A stretch of DNA of 64,000 nt from Mycolicibacterium monacense (GCF_010731575.1 NZ_AP022617.1:5518001-5582000), one strand, 5' to 3'. Positions 35,740 through 46,400 are shown, counted from the stretch's first letter. A program made the numbers and translations. Notes: generated by a model from the letters alone, not told the origin.

Positions 35740-38097
35740 CTATTCGACGACAATCGAGTAGCTCTGCCCGTAATCCATGACGTACTGAGTCAAACCGCGA
35801 CCGATCATGTACTCCTGCAACTCATTCCACTGGGGAGTCCCAACGGCCAGACTCGCCACGTCAACCGGTTGCCCGTCGGGACTCAAGCTAGGGGGCAGTT
35901 GTCCGGCTCTGAACGCCGCCTCGACCACCGCTTGCTGCGCTTGCCGGGTGGACGCGGCTTCCAAGTTGGCCGCCTCAGGGACCTTTATCTCTTGGTATTC
36001 CGGTTTGTCGATCCACTCCTTGATCGCGTCTTCGACCGCTTGACCGGGATCGGCGCCGGTGACATCTAGTGCGATGCCGGCGTGCGGAATCTTGCCGGAG
36101 ATCTGGTCGGTGGCTACCCCGGCGAGTTCGGCCCCGAGAAGCTTCGCTCGGTACACCGCATCGTTGGCGTCGACATCGGTTTTCACGACGTCGTTCTTGT
36201 GATCGACCGCCCCGAACATCGCGTCGTCGATACGGCCGGAGAGCGCGCCTGCGGCACTGTTGGCAAGGTGGTCGCTCAAGTTGCCCGGGTGGCCGCGCAA
36301 CGCTGCCTCGAGTTCGTCGATGCGATCTCTCTCGGCCGCGTTCGCAAGGGTTACCCGGCCGTCCTCAGAGTAACTACCCAGTTCGAGCAGCCGGTTGCCG
36401 TCTGCGGCAGCGAAGATGGGATTGCCGAGTGAGTCGAGCTTGGTTTCTGCGAAGCCCTGCTGACTGCCCGGAGCCGACAGGGAGTCGGTGTTCTTCGCGA
36501 GAAGCTGGCTCATCTCCGTGGAGATGGCGTCGTTGCGGGCGAACGAATCGCGCATGGTCTGGTACACCGGATCGGTGTCGCTCGGGGCCAGCAGGTCCGG
36601 AATCTCGGTCATTGCCAACCGAGCTCGGTCGCCGAGTGGGTCGCCGATCGGACGCTGCGAATCCTCGGTCATCCAGTCGAGAAGAGTCGCCGCCCCGTTG
36701 CCCTCGCCGCCGCTCTGCGACCAGTCATGCCCCATGAGGGTCCGGACCGTCTCGTCGCGGTTGTAACCGTCCGGCAGGTCGTCGCCCTGCCCGGTGAAGA
36801 TCTGCGCCGAGGCGTCGTTGTTGCGTCCGGCAACTTCTGACAACGTGTTCGCCGCCCGCTCATAGGCTTCCGGTGGCGTATCGGTCATCCCGTAGCCGCC
36901 CACCGAGTACTCGACCATATCCGCTGACTTCATGTACATCTCGGTACCGAGCCTCGATCCGGGCTGAAACCCCGGATTGGCCTCGCCCATCAATTCGCTG
37001 AACTGAACGACGTCGGCGACGTGCTGGTTCTTGGCCTCGGTCGGCCCCAATGTCTCCCATCCGGGATACGTCGGATCCCCGCGGCGCACCTCGAGCATCT
37101 CGCGCAGGTCGGGTGGCAACTGGTCGTAGCCGCCACGGGAGGCGATCGAACCGTCCGGGTCGCGCTCGACGATGTTCTCGTTGCTCGCGACCGTGAGCCC
37201 GTTGGCGAGTCGGTCGCGCTGTGCTCCAGCGTCGGTGTCGCCGGCCGCTTCCTCGGATTCAAGGTGGCGGTCCAGGGTGAGCAATCCGTCCTTGCCCGCG
37301 GCCCGATAGAAGTCGCGGTAGTAGTCCTGGGTCTCCTTCGGGATGGTGTCGACTTCCCGGCCCTCCGCGAGTGCGGTCTTCTGTTCGTCCGTCAGCGAGG
37401 TCGGGGGGAGATTGGCTGCGACACGATCAAGGACCGCGGGGTCGCGTTGTGCAGGTGGAAGGTTCGCCTGTTCCGCGAGCGCCTCGCCGTCCTTGGTGCC
37501 CTCGTCCGTGTCGCCCTCGTCCTTCTTCTCGTCCTCCTTGACGCCCAGCGCCTCGGCGTCGTCCTTCTTCTCGTCCTTCTCGCCGCTGCCGAACTTCTGT
37601 TCGTTTCTGATCGCGTCGAACTCCGGCCCGAGCTTCGCGAGGTTCTGCGCGACCGTGTTCGACTCGGCGTTCGTCTTCTGCACGACCTCGGAAAGCTGCC
37701 CGAGCCCACGGTTGGCGATCTGCATGAGGAACATGTCGCGCTGCTTGCCGGGCGGCACGCTGTTGGCGGCGTCGGTGACCCACTGCCGCACCTGATCGAG
37801 GTTCCGCCTGCCGGTCGCCACCACCTGCGCCGACTGGTCGACCTGTTGGGCGATCCTGCGGTCCAACTCCGCCAACCGCGTGAACACGGTCTGATGGTCG
37901 GTGTTGGCCTTGTCGTAGTTCGTCGCCGCGGCCCCCGACCACTTCGAACCCGGCGCCGCCGCCGTCACCCCGGACCCGAGGTCGGTCAGCTGCGGGCTCT
38001 TGTCGAAGTCGGCGCCCGGCTGCGGTGTGCCCTGGCCGAACGTTTGCCGCGCGTTGTCCCAGGTCGTGTAGAAACCGTCGAGGGCGCTCACCGGCAT
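35740..38097 (-). CDS. EspA/EspE-like N-terminal, TPR-repeat-region protein, candidate ESX substrate
   Basis: A 785-aa protein with no signal peptide. Residues 1-165 resemble the EspA/EspE fold: SALDGFYTTW, then W53-x-G55 in SKWSGAAATNYDKAN, then a long helical hairpin (LAELDRRIAQQVDQSAQVV). A highly charged linker (EKDEKKDDAEALGVKEDEKK, about 173-205) leads to a long C-terminal region of the kind annotated as TPR repeat region in mycobacteria. EspA-family proteins are ESX-1 substrates. The tyrosine motif here is YxxxN rather than YxxxD/E. The ATG at 38097 is chosen over upstream in-frame codons because homology starts there. The body is less GC-rich than neighbours. Confidence 0.75.
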   Translation of the reverse strand: MPVSALDGFYTTWDNARQTFGQGTPQPGADFDKSPQLTDLGSGVTAAAPGSKWSGAAATNYDKANTDHQTVFTRLAELDRRIAQQVDQSAQVVATGRRNLDQVRQWVTDAANSVPPGKQRDMFLMQIANRGLGQLSEVVQKTNAESNTVAQNLAKLGPEFDAIRNEQKFGSGEKDEKKDDAEALGVKEDEKKDEGDTDEGTKDGEALAEQANLPPAQRDPAVLDRVAANLPPTSLTDEQKTALAEGREVDTIPKETQDYYRDFYRAAGKDGLLTLDRHLESEEAAGDTDAGAQRDRLANGLTVASNENIVERDPDGSIASRGGYDQLPPDLREMLEVRRGDPTYPGWETLGPTEAKNQHVADVVQFSELMGEANPGFQPGSRLGTEMYMKSADMVEYSVGGYGMTDTPPEAYERAANTLSEVAGRNNDASAQIFTGQGDDLPDGYNRDETVRTLMGHDWSQSGGEGNGAATLLDWMTEDSQRPIGDPLGDRARLAMTEIPDLLAPSDTDPVYQTMRDSFARNDAISTEMSQLLAKNTDSLSAPGSQQGFAETKLDSLGNPIFAAADGNRLLELGSYSEDGRVTLANAAERDRIDELEAALRGHPGNLSDHLANSAAGALSGRIDDAMFGAVDHKNDVVKTDVDANDAVYRAKLLGAELAGVATDQISGKIPHAGIALDVTGADPGQAVEDAIKEWIDKPEYQEIKVPEAANLEAASTRQAQQAVVEAAFRAGQLPPSLSPDGQPVDVASLAVGTPQWNELQEYMIGRGLTQYVMDYGQSYSIVVE

Positions 38098-38147
38098 CCC
38101 ACCCCGCCCCGCCGCAACGTCATTTGCCCAGTATCCCGTACCCCGGA

Positions 38148-39902
38148 CTACCTCGGCGCCACAAATCCGACCGGACCGGGCGATATGCACACCGACAGCG
38201 CCGCGGTGCTCGCGCTGACATTGATTGCGTCACCGGCGCCCGGCAACCGCACGAACACCCGATTCAGCCCCGGCCGCACCGGAACCTTCACCTCCGGACC
38301 CTCCGACAACGCCATCATCAACGACCCGTCGCTGTTCGCCAGGTAGTTGATCTCGGCCGTCCAGTCCGCGGGCAGCAGCGGCCCGTCCAGCGGCATCCGC
38401 ACCGGGAAATCCGGCTGCACCAGATACCCGCAGTTGGGCTCCGGCCCCGGCCGGATGGCCCGCACCCACGTCACCAACGCGTCGACCACCTGGCCCGACG
38501 GGTCCAGCATCCGCAGCTGTGTCGTACTCGGCGCGAACTCCGGTCGATCGTCGAACAACGCGAACATGTGGCTCGCCAGGTTCTCCGGCGCCGCCACCCG
38601 CTGCAGGATGAGCGGGTCGACCTCCTGGTCGAGCATCGGCTCGTCGACCCCGGCCAGCCCCGCCCGGGCATTGGCCACGTACGCCGGCACCGGGCTGTCC
38701 CGCCAGATCCGGTGGAACGTCACCGTCGAATACAGGCTGCTCACCACGAACGCGCCCACCAAAGCGACCACCACCGCGGTTCTGCGCCGCGACGCGTCCA
38801 GCCGCCGCGCGCCCGCCCGGTTCGGTGCGCAGAACCCGACCGCCATCAGCAGCGCCAGCACCACCACCAGATCCGGCAGGTACCGCAGCGTCTGCGCCAA
38901 CTCGAGTGCGGTGAACCGCGACGACCGCATCAGGTAGATCGGCACCTGGCAGGCCACCGCGTACCCGACCGCCACCGCCCACACCGGTCCGATCCGCTGC
39001 TTGCGGGCGAACGACACCGCGACGACGACCGCCCACGCCGCCCACCCCAGCACCATGACCGTCGCCGGTGGCGTCGCCCACGGCGACGCCGGCGCCCACC
39101 GCTGCCAATCCCACGGTCCGCCGACCAGACCCGGCACGATCGCGTGGGTGATGGACCGCGCCAGCAGATCCCACGTCATCGCCAGATCGAAGCTCCACCG
39201 CTTCTGGTCGACGACCAGCAGATACACCCCGACCCAGGCGGCCGTCACGGCCAGCGCCGGCACCCAGAGCCGAATCCCGCGCCGCCACACCGACACCACC
39301 GCGCCACGGTCCCCGGTGACATGCGCCAGGAGCGCGGCCACCGCGAACGCGACGAACGGGATCACCGCCGCCTTCTCGAAGAACAACAGCCCGCCGACGT
39401 ACACGGCCAAAGCCGTCACCGCGTAGCGCCGGCGCCCCGTGCGCACCAGCAGAATCGCGTCCGCACACACCCACGCCAACGCCGCCAGCATCGGCAGCGA
39501 GTTCAGCGCCGCCGCCCACCAGGCGAATCCGGGCACCGCCAGCGGTGTGAACAACGCGAACGTCAACGGCAGCAACAGAACCGGACGCCATCCCAGGATG
39601 ACGTGCAGTGTCCGCAGCAGCGCCAGCGACGCCAGGAGCTGCAGGACCACCAGGCTCAGCGCCGGCAGCACCCACGACCACGGCGCGACCCGGGTGATCG
39701 CCCCGGACAGCAGGAACGCCGCCGGCATCACGTGCCCGTCGTGATCGTCGAACAGGAACGACGGCGACAACAGCCCCTGGGTGCCGGCCCGGCCGATCAG
39801 GATCAGGTCGTCCCAGTAGAAGTAGCCGCCGAACGCCAGCACCGCCCGGACGACCAGGTGCACCGCGATCAGGCCGACGGCGGCGCGGGCAACACGGTTC
39901 AG
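38148..39902 (-). CDS. polytopic membrane protein, GT-C-like (Rv3635-like)
   Basis: A multi-TM protein of about 584 aa (at least ten membrane helices) with a C-terminal extracytoplasmic domain. An acidic pair follows the first helix (GGYFYWDDLILI) with FDDHDGH nearby, the arrangement of GT-C glycosyltransferases that use lipid-linked sugars. Its length is close to M. tuberculosis Rv3635. The start is uncertain. CTG at 39902 overlaps the galE stop as CTGA, has GCGGGA upstream and keeps helix 1; the alternative is GTG at 39953, overlapping galE by 55 bp. It is the last gene of the NRPS operon. Confidence 0.75.
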   Translation of the reverse strand: MNRVARAAVGLIAVHLVVRAVLAFGGYFYWDDLILIGRAGTQGLLSPSFLFDDHDGHVMPAAFLLSGAITRVAPWSWVLPALSLVVLQLLASLALLRTLHVILGWRPVLLLPLTFALFTPLAVPGFAWWAAALNSLPMLAALAWVCADAILLVRTGRRRYAVTALAVYVGGLLFFEKAAVIPFVAFAVAALLAHVTGDRGAVVSVWRRGIRLWVPALAVTAAWVGVYLLVVDQKRWSFDLAMTWDLLARSITHAIVPGLVGGPWDWQRWAPASPWATPPATVMVLGWAAWAVVVAVSFARKQRIGPVWAVAVGYAVACQVPIYLMRSSRFTALELAQTLRYLPDLVVVLALLMAVGFCAPNRAGARRLDASRRRTAVVVALVGAFVVSSLYSTVTFHRIWRDSPVPAYVANARAGLAGVDEPMLDQEVDPLILQRVAAPENLASHMFALFDDRPEFAPSTTQLRMLDPSGQVVDALVTWVRAIRPGPEPNCGYLVQPDFPVRMPLDGPLLPADWTAEINYLANSDGSLMMALSEGPEVKVPVRPGLNRVFVRLPGAGDAINVSASTAALSVCISPGPVGFVAPR

Positions 39903-40888
39903 GACTGTCCCGCTCCCGGATAGGCGGCACCGGCCGCCTGGCGCGCCGCCCACGCCGAGGCCACCATGTCCTCCAGCGAGTGGCGCATCTTCCAGTCCAG
40001 GTCCCGTGCGGCGAGGTCGCCGTTGGCCACGATCCGCGCCGGGTCTCCCGGCCGCCGCGGCATGATCTGCGGCTCGAAGTCGACGCCGGTGACCGTGCGG
40101 ATGGCGGTCATGATCTCGCGCACCGAGGTGCCCGCCCCGCTGCCGAGGTTGTACACCGGTTCCACCGGTTCGCCTCGGGTGAGCCGACGAGCCGCGGCGA
40201 CGTGCGCCAGCGCGACGTCGCCGACGTCGACGTAGTCGCGCACGCAGGTTCCGTCCGGGGTGGGGTAGTCGTCGCCGTTGATGCGGGGTGTGTCGCCGCG
40301 GTAGAGCATGTCGAACACCAGCGGGAACAGGTTGTGCGGGCTGGTGTCGAACAGCGCGGTCGAACCGGAGCCGACGACGTTGAAGTACCGCAGGCTGGTG
40401 TGGCGCAGACCCGACGCACGGCCCACGTCGCGCAGCAGCCACTCGCCGATCAGCTTGGTCTCGCCGTAGGGCGATTCCGGGGCGGTCGGCGTGGACTCGT
40501 CCACCTGATCGACATCCGGGGTGCCGAATGTGGCTGCGCTGGAGGAGAACACGATCTTGTCGACGCCGACGGTCTCCATCGCCTGCAGCAGCGTCACCAT
40601 CGCCGACACGTTCTGCTCATAGGTGTGCAGGGGCCGCTGGACCGACACCCCGGCGTACTTGAACCCGGCGATGTGGATGACGCCGGTGACCTCGTGTTCG
40701 CGCAGCGCCTGTTCGACGAGGGCGCCGTCGAGCAGGGTGCCGCGGACGAACGGCACGGACTCGGGTACGAACTGCTCGAGCCCGGTGGACAGGTCGTCGA
40801 TCACGACGACCGGCAGGTCGGCCTCGGTCAACGCCCGGACGACGTGCGAGCCGATGTAGCCGGCGCCGCCGGTCACGAGCCAGGTCAT
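39899..40888 (-). CDS. galE: UDP-glucose 4-epimerase
   Basis: Extended short-chain dehydrogenase of 329 aa, interconverting UDP-glucose and UDP-galactose. The NAD-binding GGAGYIG is at 7-13, the catalytic Ser lies in SSSAATFG (about 117-119), and YGETK gives Tyr141/Lys145. It is the Escherichia-type GalE rather than the shorter GalE1 of M. tuberculosis. AAGGAGG stands ahead of the ATG at 40888. Its start overlaps the flippase-like gene (ATGA), and its stop overlaps the membrane GT-like gene. Confidence 0.93.
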   Translation of the reverse strand: MTWLVTGGAGYIGSHVVRALTEADLPVVVIDDLSTGLEQFVPESVPFVRGTLLDGALVEQALREHEVTGVIHIAGFKYAGVSVQRPLHTYEQNVSAMVTLLQAMETVGVDKIVFSSSAATFGTPDVDQVDESTPTAPESPYGETKLIGEWLLRDVGRASGLRHTSLRYFNVVGSGSTALFDTSPHNLFPLVFDMLYRGDTPRINGDDYPTPDGTCVRDYVDVGDVALAHVAAARRLTRGEPVEPVYNLGSGAGTSVREIMTAIRTVTGVDFEPQIMPRRPGDPARIVANGDLAARDLDWKMRHSLEDMVASAWAARQAAGAAYPGAGQS

Positions 40889-42165
40889 GGAGCCCTCCTT
40901 CGTCGAGAACGCAGGATATGCGTGCGGTCCGGTGCGCCCGCAAGTCCGGCGAGGTGCACGGCGATCCCGACCAGCGGACCGCACAGCAACGCAACCACGG
41001 TCCTGGTCTCCAGGTCCAGCGGCAGCAGCAGCAACAGCACCGCCGCCACCGTGGCGCTCACCCACCCGAGCGCGTACGTGCGGTGCATGGCGGCGGCGAC
41101 GGTCGCCGCGCCGGTCAAAGTCAGCAGCGCGATCGCCACCGCCGCCGTCGTCAACCACGCCAGCAGCGCGCCGTCGGCCTGGTACTGCTCGCCGAACCCG
41201 GCGCGCAGCAGCCACGGCCCGAGCAGTCCCGCGGCAATCACGCCGAGCGTGCCGAGTCCCAGCACCAGCGCCGACGGCGCCACCAGGGCGCGCGGGCGTG
41301 CGCTGCGCTGGTCGACGAAGTGGGCGATCAGGTTGCCCTGCATCGCCGTCAACGGCACCAGCAGCGGCGCCCGGGTCAGCGTCACGGCCAGGATCACCAC
41401 CCCGCCGGTGGCGCCGAGATCGTCCGACGTCGCCTTGAGCAGGACGGGGAACCCCATCACCAGGACGGCGCTGGCTCCCGCGGCGGCGATCGAGTGCGCG
41501 GCGCCGCGCAGGAACGTCGTCGTACTGCCCGGCGTGCGCAGGCGCGCGGCGGCCCGGGTGGCGGGGGAACAGACGAGCAGGAGCAGCCAGGCGATCGCCC
41601 CGCCGACGGTGGCCCACAGGAATCCGCCAAGACCCCAGCCGACGGCGAACGTCGCCACGGCCACCAGGACACGGATCACCGCGTCGGTCACCATGAGCGC
41701 CCCGTACTGCGTCCAGCGGTTGACGCCGGCCAGCATGCCGAGCAGCGTCGCGTGCACGCAGAACCCGGCCAGTCCGGCGCTGAGCAGCAGCACCGACAGC
41801 CACCGCGCCTCGACGAACACGCGGCCCGCCCACAGCGGCGCCGTCACCACGATGAGGACGGCGGCGACGACGCCCACCACCGCGCCGATCCGCACGGGGT
41901 GGGTGTGCGGACCGTCGCCCGCGTGCTCCACCCGGGCGTCGCGGACCTCCCGCGTCGCCTCCTGCAGCAGGCCGAACGCCGCCCCGCTGGCCAGACCGAA
42001 GGCCCCCCAGAACACCCCGAACACCGAAAAACCCTCGGGTTCCAGGTCGCGGGCCGCCAAATAGAGCACCGCGTAGCCGCACAGCGCGGTCACGGCCGTC
42101 GCGATGCCGACCCGCGCCACGCTGCTCCGCGTGACCGGGCCGGTCGACGGCGCCGCGTCGGTCAC
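40885..42165 (-). CDS. MOP/flippase-like polytopic membrane protein
   Basis: A 426-aa protein with about 12 transmembrane segments spread over its full length and no large soluble domain. The pattern (repeated pairs of helices, a Gly/Ala-rich first bundle, a central GSTTTFLRGAAHSIAAAG loop) resembles polysaccharide/lipid flippases of the MATE/MOP superfamily, but no diagnostic motif is visible. GTG at 42165 overlaps the M1 peptidase stop (GTGA), and its stop overlaps galE. A position equivalent to Rv3630 is possible. It would suit export of the operon's product. Confidence 0.75.
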   Translation of the reverse strand: MTDAAPSTGPVTRSSVARVGIATAVTALCGYAVLYLAARDLEPEGFSVFGVFWGAFGLASGAAFGLLQEATREVRDARVEHAGDGPHTHPVRIGAVVGVVAAVLIVVTAPLWAGRVFVEARWLSVLLLSAGLAGFCVHATLLGMLAGVNRWTQYGALMVTDAVIRVLVAVATFAVGWGLGGFLWATVGGAIAWLLLLVCSPATRAAARLRTPGSTTTFLRGAAHSIAAAGASAVLVMGFPVLLKATSDDLGATGGVVILAVTLTRAPLLVPLTAMQGNLIAHFVDQRSARPRALVAPSALVLGLGTLGVIAAGLLGPWLLRAGFGEQYQADGALLAWLTTAAVAIALLTLTGAATVAAAMHRTYALGWVSATVAAVLLLLLPLDLETRTVVALLCGPLVGIAVHLAGLAGAPDRTHILRSRRRRAP

Positions 42166-43490
42166 AGCTTCGGCAGATCCTCGGCGTAGAGCCAGGCATC
42201 CCACAGCGGGCGCAGTGACTCGTCGGCGTAATTGGCTGCCAGACCGGTGAAGTCGTCGGTGAACGCCGTGCTGTGACGGTGTCGCGCCGTCCAGTCCCGC
42301 AGCAGGGCGAAGAACTTCTCGTCGCCGATGCGGGTGCGCAGCACATGCAGGGTCAGCGCGCCGCGTTTGTACACCCGGTCGTCGAACATGTCCTTCGGAC
42401 CGGGGTCGGCGAGCAGGAGGTCCTGGGGCAGATCGGTCAGCCGTTCGTGGTAATGGTGAGCCCATTCGTCGGCGCTGCGGCCGCCGGAGTTCTCCGACCA
42501 CAACCACTCCGCGTAACACGCGAAACCCTCGTGCAGCCAGATGTCGCGCCACCGGCGCACGGTGACCGAGTTGCCGAACCACTGGTGGGCCAACTCGTGT
42601 GCGATCAACCGCTCGGCCCTGCGCGTGCCGTCGCAATGGTTGGCGCCGAAGATCGAAATACCTTGTGCCTCAAGGGGTATCTCGAGGGCGTCGTCGGTCA
42701 CCACCACGGTGTAGCCGCTCGCCAGCGGGTACGGTCCGAACAGCTTCTCGAACAGTTTCATCATCTGTGGTTGGCGGCCGAAGCTGTGGTCGAAGTTGCG
42801 GCGCAGCCGGGCCGGCAGGGCGGCCTGGATGGGCACCGGCGACTTCGCCAGCTTGTGCACGTCGTACATGCCGATCTGCAACGTGATCAGGTACGTCGAA
42901 GTCGGTTCGGCCTGCTCGTAGGTCCACACGGTGTGACCCGCCCTGGCGCGGCGAGACACCAACTCGCCGTTGGCGATCGCGCGGTACGGGCTGTCGGTGC
43001 TGATCTGGATGCGGTAGCTGGCCTTCGCGCTGGGGTGGTCGTCGCACGGGAACCACGAGGATGCGCCGTTGGGCTGTCCCGCGACCAGTGCCCCGTTCGT
43101 CAGCTCCTCGAAACCGACGTCGCCCCAGAGGGTTTCGATCGGTTCGGGGGTGCCGCCGTACCGGACCTCCACGACCAGCGCCGCGCCGGCAGGCAACGCC
43201 GAGGACAACTCGACCCGCAGCTTGTCGTTCGCACAGGAGAACCGGGCGGGTCGGCGGCCGTTGACCGCCACCTTCGTCACCCGCAGGGTGTCGGCCAGAT
43301 CCAGGGTGAAGGTGCGCAGCGCAGCCAGCGTGACGGCCGTGATCGACGCCGAACCCGACAACCGGTTGATCGCGACCTTGTACTCCAGGTCGAGTTCGTA
43401 CCGCGACACCCGGTACCCGAAGTTGCCGGTCTCGGGCAGGTAGGGGTCGATGACGGCCGGGGTGTTCTTCCCCTTCTTCGACCGCGTCAC
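42162..43490 (-). CDS. M1-family zinc aminopeptidase
   Basis: Metallopeptidase of 442 aa, a compact M1 protein consisting of the beta-sandwich and thermolysin-like domains only. The zinc site is HELAH (298-302) with the third ligand Glu321 in HEGFA (HExxH-18-E). At the exopeptidase position usually occupied by GAMEN it reads LEAQG (273-277), keeping one acidic residue. No signal peptide is present. The GTG start overlaps the NRPS stop by 4 bp. In Streptomyces, poly-epsilon-lysine producers carry zinc aminopeptidases that degrade the polymer, so a processing or immunity role here is plausible. Confidence 0.88.
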   Translation of the reverse strand: MTRSKKGKNTPAVIDPYLPETGNFGYRVSRYELDLEYKVAINRLSGSASITAVTLAALRTFTLDLADTLRVTKVAVNGRRPARFSCANDKLRVELSSALPAGAALVVEVRYGGTPEPIETLWGDVGFEELTNGALVAGQPNGASSWFPCDDHPSAKASYRIQISTDSPYRAIANGELVSRRARAGHTVWTYEQAEPTSTYLITLQIGMYDVHKLAKSPVPIQAALPARLRRNFDHSFGRQPQMMKLFEKLFGPYPLASGYTVVVTDDALEIPLEAQGISIFGANHCDGTRRAERLIAHELAHQWFGNSVTVRRWRDIWLHEGFACYAEWLWSENSGGRSADEWAHHYHERLTDLPQDLLLADPGPKDMFDDRVYKRGALTLHVLRTRIGDEKFFALLRDWTARHRHSTAFTDDFTGLAANYADESLRPLWDAWLYAEDLPKL

Positions 43491-46400
43491 GCGGCCGAGT
43501 CCTCGGGGTCACGGGCGGCTTTCTTCTTCTTCGCCGACGCCTCGCCGCGCTTCTTGCGCAACGGATTCCACGGCGCGATCGGATTGCCCTGCCAGCGGGT
43601 CGAGGCCGGGACCTCGTCGCCGCGCATGACCAGCGAGCCCGGTCCCACCGTCGCGCCCGCGCCCACCCGGGCCGCGGGCAGCGCCACGCAGTGCGGTCCC
43701 AGCGTGGCCCCGTCCTCGAGGACGACGGTGTCCATCCGCATGATGCGGTCGTGGAACAGGTGGGTCTGCACCACGCACCCGCGGTTGACGGTGGCGCCCT
43801 CGCCGAGGGTGACCAGATCCGCCTCCGGCAGCCAGTAGGTCTCACACCAGACGCCGCGGCCGATCTTCGCGCCGAGGCCGCGCAGCCAGAGGTTCATCAC
43901 CGGTGTGCCACTGGCGGCACGGGCGAACCACGGCGCGGCCACCGTCTCGACGAACGTGTCGGACACCTCGTTACGCCATACGAACGACGACCACAGCGGG
44001 TGCTCGATGGCCTCGATCCGTCCGATCACCACCCGCTTCGCCAGCACGGCGACGGCGCCGGCGACCGCCCCGGCCACCATCAGGACCACTCCGCCCAGGA
44101 CTGCGGCCCACAGGTAGCCCAGGTGAAACACCAACGCCTGCAACGACAGCAGCACTCCGACCCCGATCGCGAACGTGACGATCACCGGAATCAGCCGGCA
44201 CGTCTCGACCGCACCGCGCATCGCCTTCAGTCGGGGGGTGGGGTGGAAGGTGCGCAGCGCGTCGGCGGCGGTGGGCCGGCGGCGCAACCGGACCGGCGGA
44301 CTGCCCAGCCAGGAGGATCCGGCCTTCGCCTTGCGCGGTGTCGCCGACAGCACCGCCACCAGACCGTCGTCGGGCACCTTGCGGCCCGGCTGGGTGATGC
44401 CCGAGTTGCCGAGGAAGGCGCGCCTGCCGACGGTGGCCTTCGCGACGTGGATCCAGCCGCCGCCCAGTTCGTAGGACGCGACCATGGTGTCGTCGGCGAG
44501 GAACGCACCGTCCTCCACGACGGTGAACTTCGGCGTGAACAGCGCTGTGGAGATCTCGGTGCCGCTGCCCACCTGCGCGCCCAGCACGCGCAGCCACCAC
44601 GGGGTCAGCAGGCTGGCGTAGAGCGGGAACAGATAGTTGCGGGCGGCGTCGAGGAGCCGCTCGGTGGCCCACACCTGCCAACCGATCCGGCTGCGCACCG
44701 GGTGGTAGCCCTCCCGCAGTCCGAGCGACAGCAGCCGCACGCCCGCCACTGTCAACGCCGCGTAAAGGAGCACCGCGACGACCGTGGCGACCGGCGTCCA
44801 CAGCAGCGCCGGAAGGATCGCGTCGGACACCGACGCGGTGTCGCGCACACCCCAGCCGATCACGGCCAGTCCGGCCGCGAGCGCGAGCAGCGGCAGCCCG
44901 CCGAGCAGCATCGATGTCAGCCCGTAGACGGCCACCCACAGCGGCGCGCGCGGCGGGCGGTGACCCGGCCACGGGTGGCGGGCCTTCCCGGACTTCGCCG
45001 CCGGTGAACCCGTCCAGTACTGGCCGTTCTTGACCTTGCCGGTGACGGCCGACCCGGCGGCCACGTCGGCGTTCTTGCCGACCGCCGCACCGGGCAGCAG
45101 GGTGCTGCGCGCGCCGATGGTGGCGTCGTTGCCGATGGTGATGTGCCCCACGTGGAACTGGTCGCCGTCGATCCAGTGCCCGGACAGGTCGACTTCGGGC
45201 TCCACCGAGGAGCGGTGCCCGATCTTGAGCATGCCCGTCACCGGCGGCGCCGAATGCAGGTCGACTTCCTTGCCGACCGAATTGCCAAGCGCGCGAGCGT
45301 AGTAGACCATCCACGGCGCACCCGCGAGGTTCTCGGCGCCGCTGGCCGCGGCGAGTCGTTCGGCCAGCCACACCCTCAGGTGGACGGCACCGCCGCGACG
45401 GTAGGTGCCCGGTTGCAGGTTGCCCAGCAGCATGCGCGCGAACAGCACCGCGATGCCCATCCGGCCCACGGGCGAGACGAACAGCACGAAACCGGCCAGC
45501 ACCACCCACCAGTTCGGCGGGACCGCCCACGACACCAACGGGAATTCGGCGGCGACGTTGTTCAGCAGCGCCAGCCACACGACCCACTGCAGTGCGGTCA
45601 GCGTGGCCAGCGGCAGCGTCAGCACCACCTGGGCGGCCTGCGTGAGCCGCGGTGTCGGTGCGACCTCGCGGGTCACCACCTGCGGCGGCGGGTCGAGTTC
45701 GTCGAGGTATCCGGCCAGCGACCCCAGGCGCGGGTGGTCATAGAGGTCGGCCACGGTCACCATCGGGTAGCGCTGCCGCAGCGCGACCACCAGCTGGGCC
45801 GCCGACAGGCTGCCGCCGCCGCAGGCGAAGAAGTCCGCCTCGGGGCCGTCGACCGGGGCGGCGAGCACGTCGTGCCACAGTCCGGCCAGCCAGCCCATCG
45901 TGCCGCTCATGGCGGGCGCCGCATCCTCGGCGCCGGCCACCGGCCAGGGCAGCGCGTCGCGGTCGACCTTCCCCGACGTGCGGGTGGGCAGTTCGTCGAC
46001 CAGGACCAGGCGCGGGACCAGTGCCGCGGGCAGCGCCTCGGCGAGTGCGGCGCGGGCCGCGGCCAGGTCGAACGACGGATCCGCGCTGGCCACGTAGCCC
46101 ACCAGCAGCGGTGTCCCGCTGGAGGTGCGGCGCGCCGCGGCCGCGCCGCCGCTCACCCCGGGCAGGTGCACCAGCGCCGCATCGACCTCGCCGAGTTCGA
46201 TGCGCCGACCGCCGACCTTCACCTGATCGTCGGCCCGTCCCATGAAGTAGAGACCCTCGGCCTCCAACCGCACCAGGTCGCCGCTGCGGTACGCGCGGTC
46301 CCAGCCGAGAGTCGGCATCGGGGCGTACTTCTCGGCGTCTTTCTCCGGGTCGAGGTAGCGGGCCAGCCCGACCCCGCCGATCACCAGTTCGCCGACCTCG

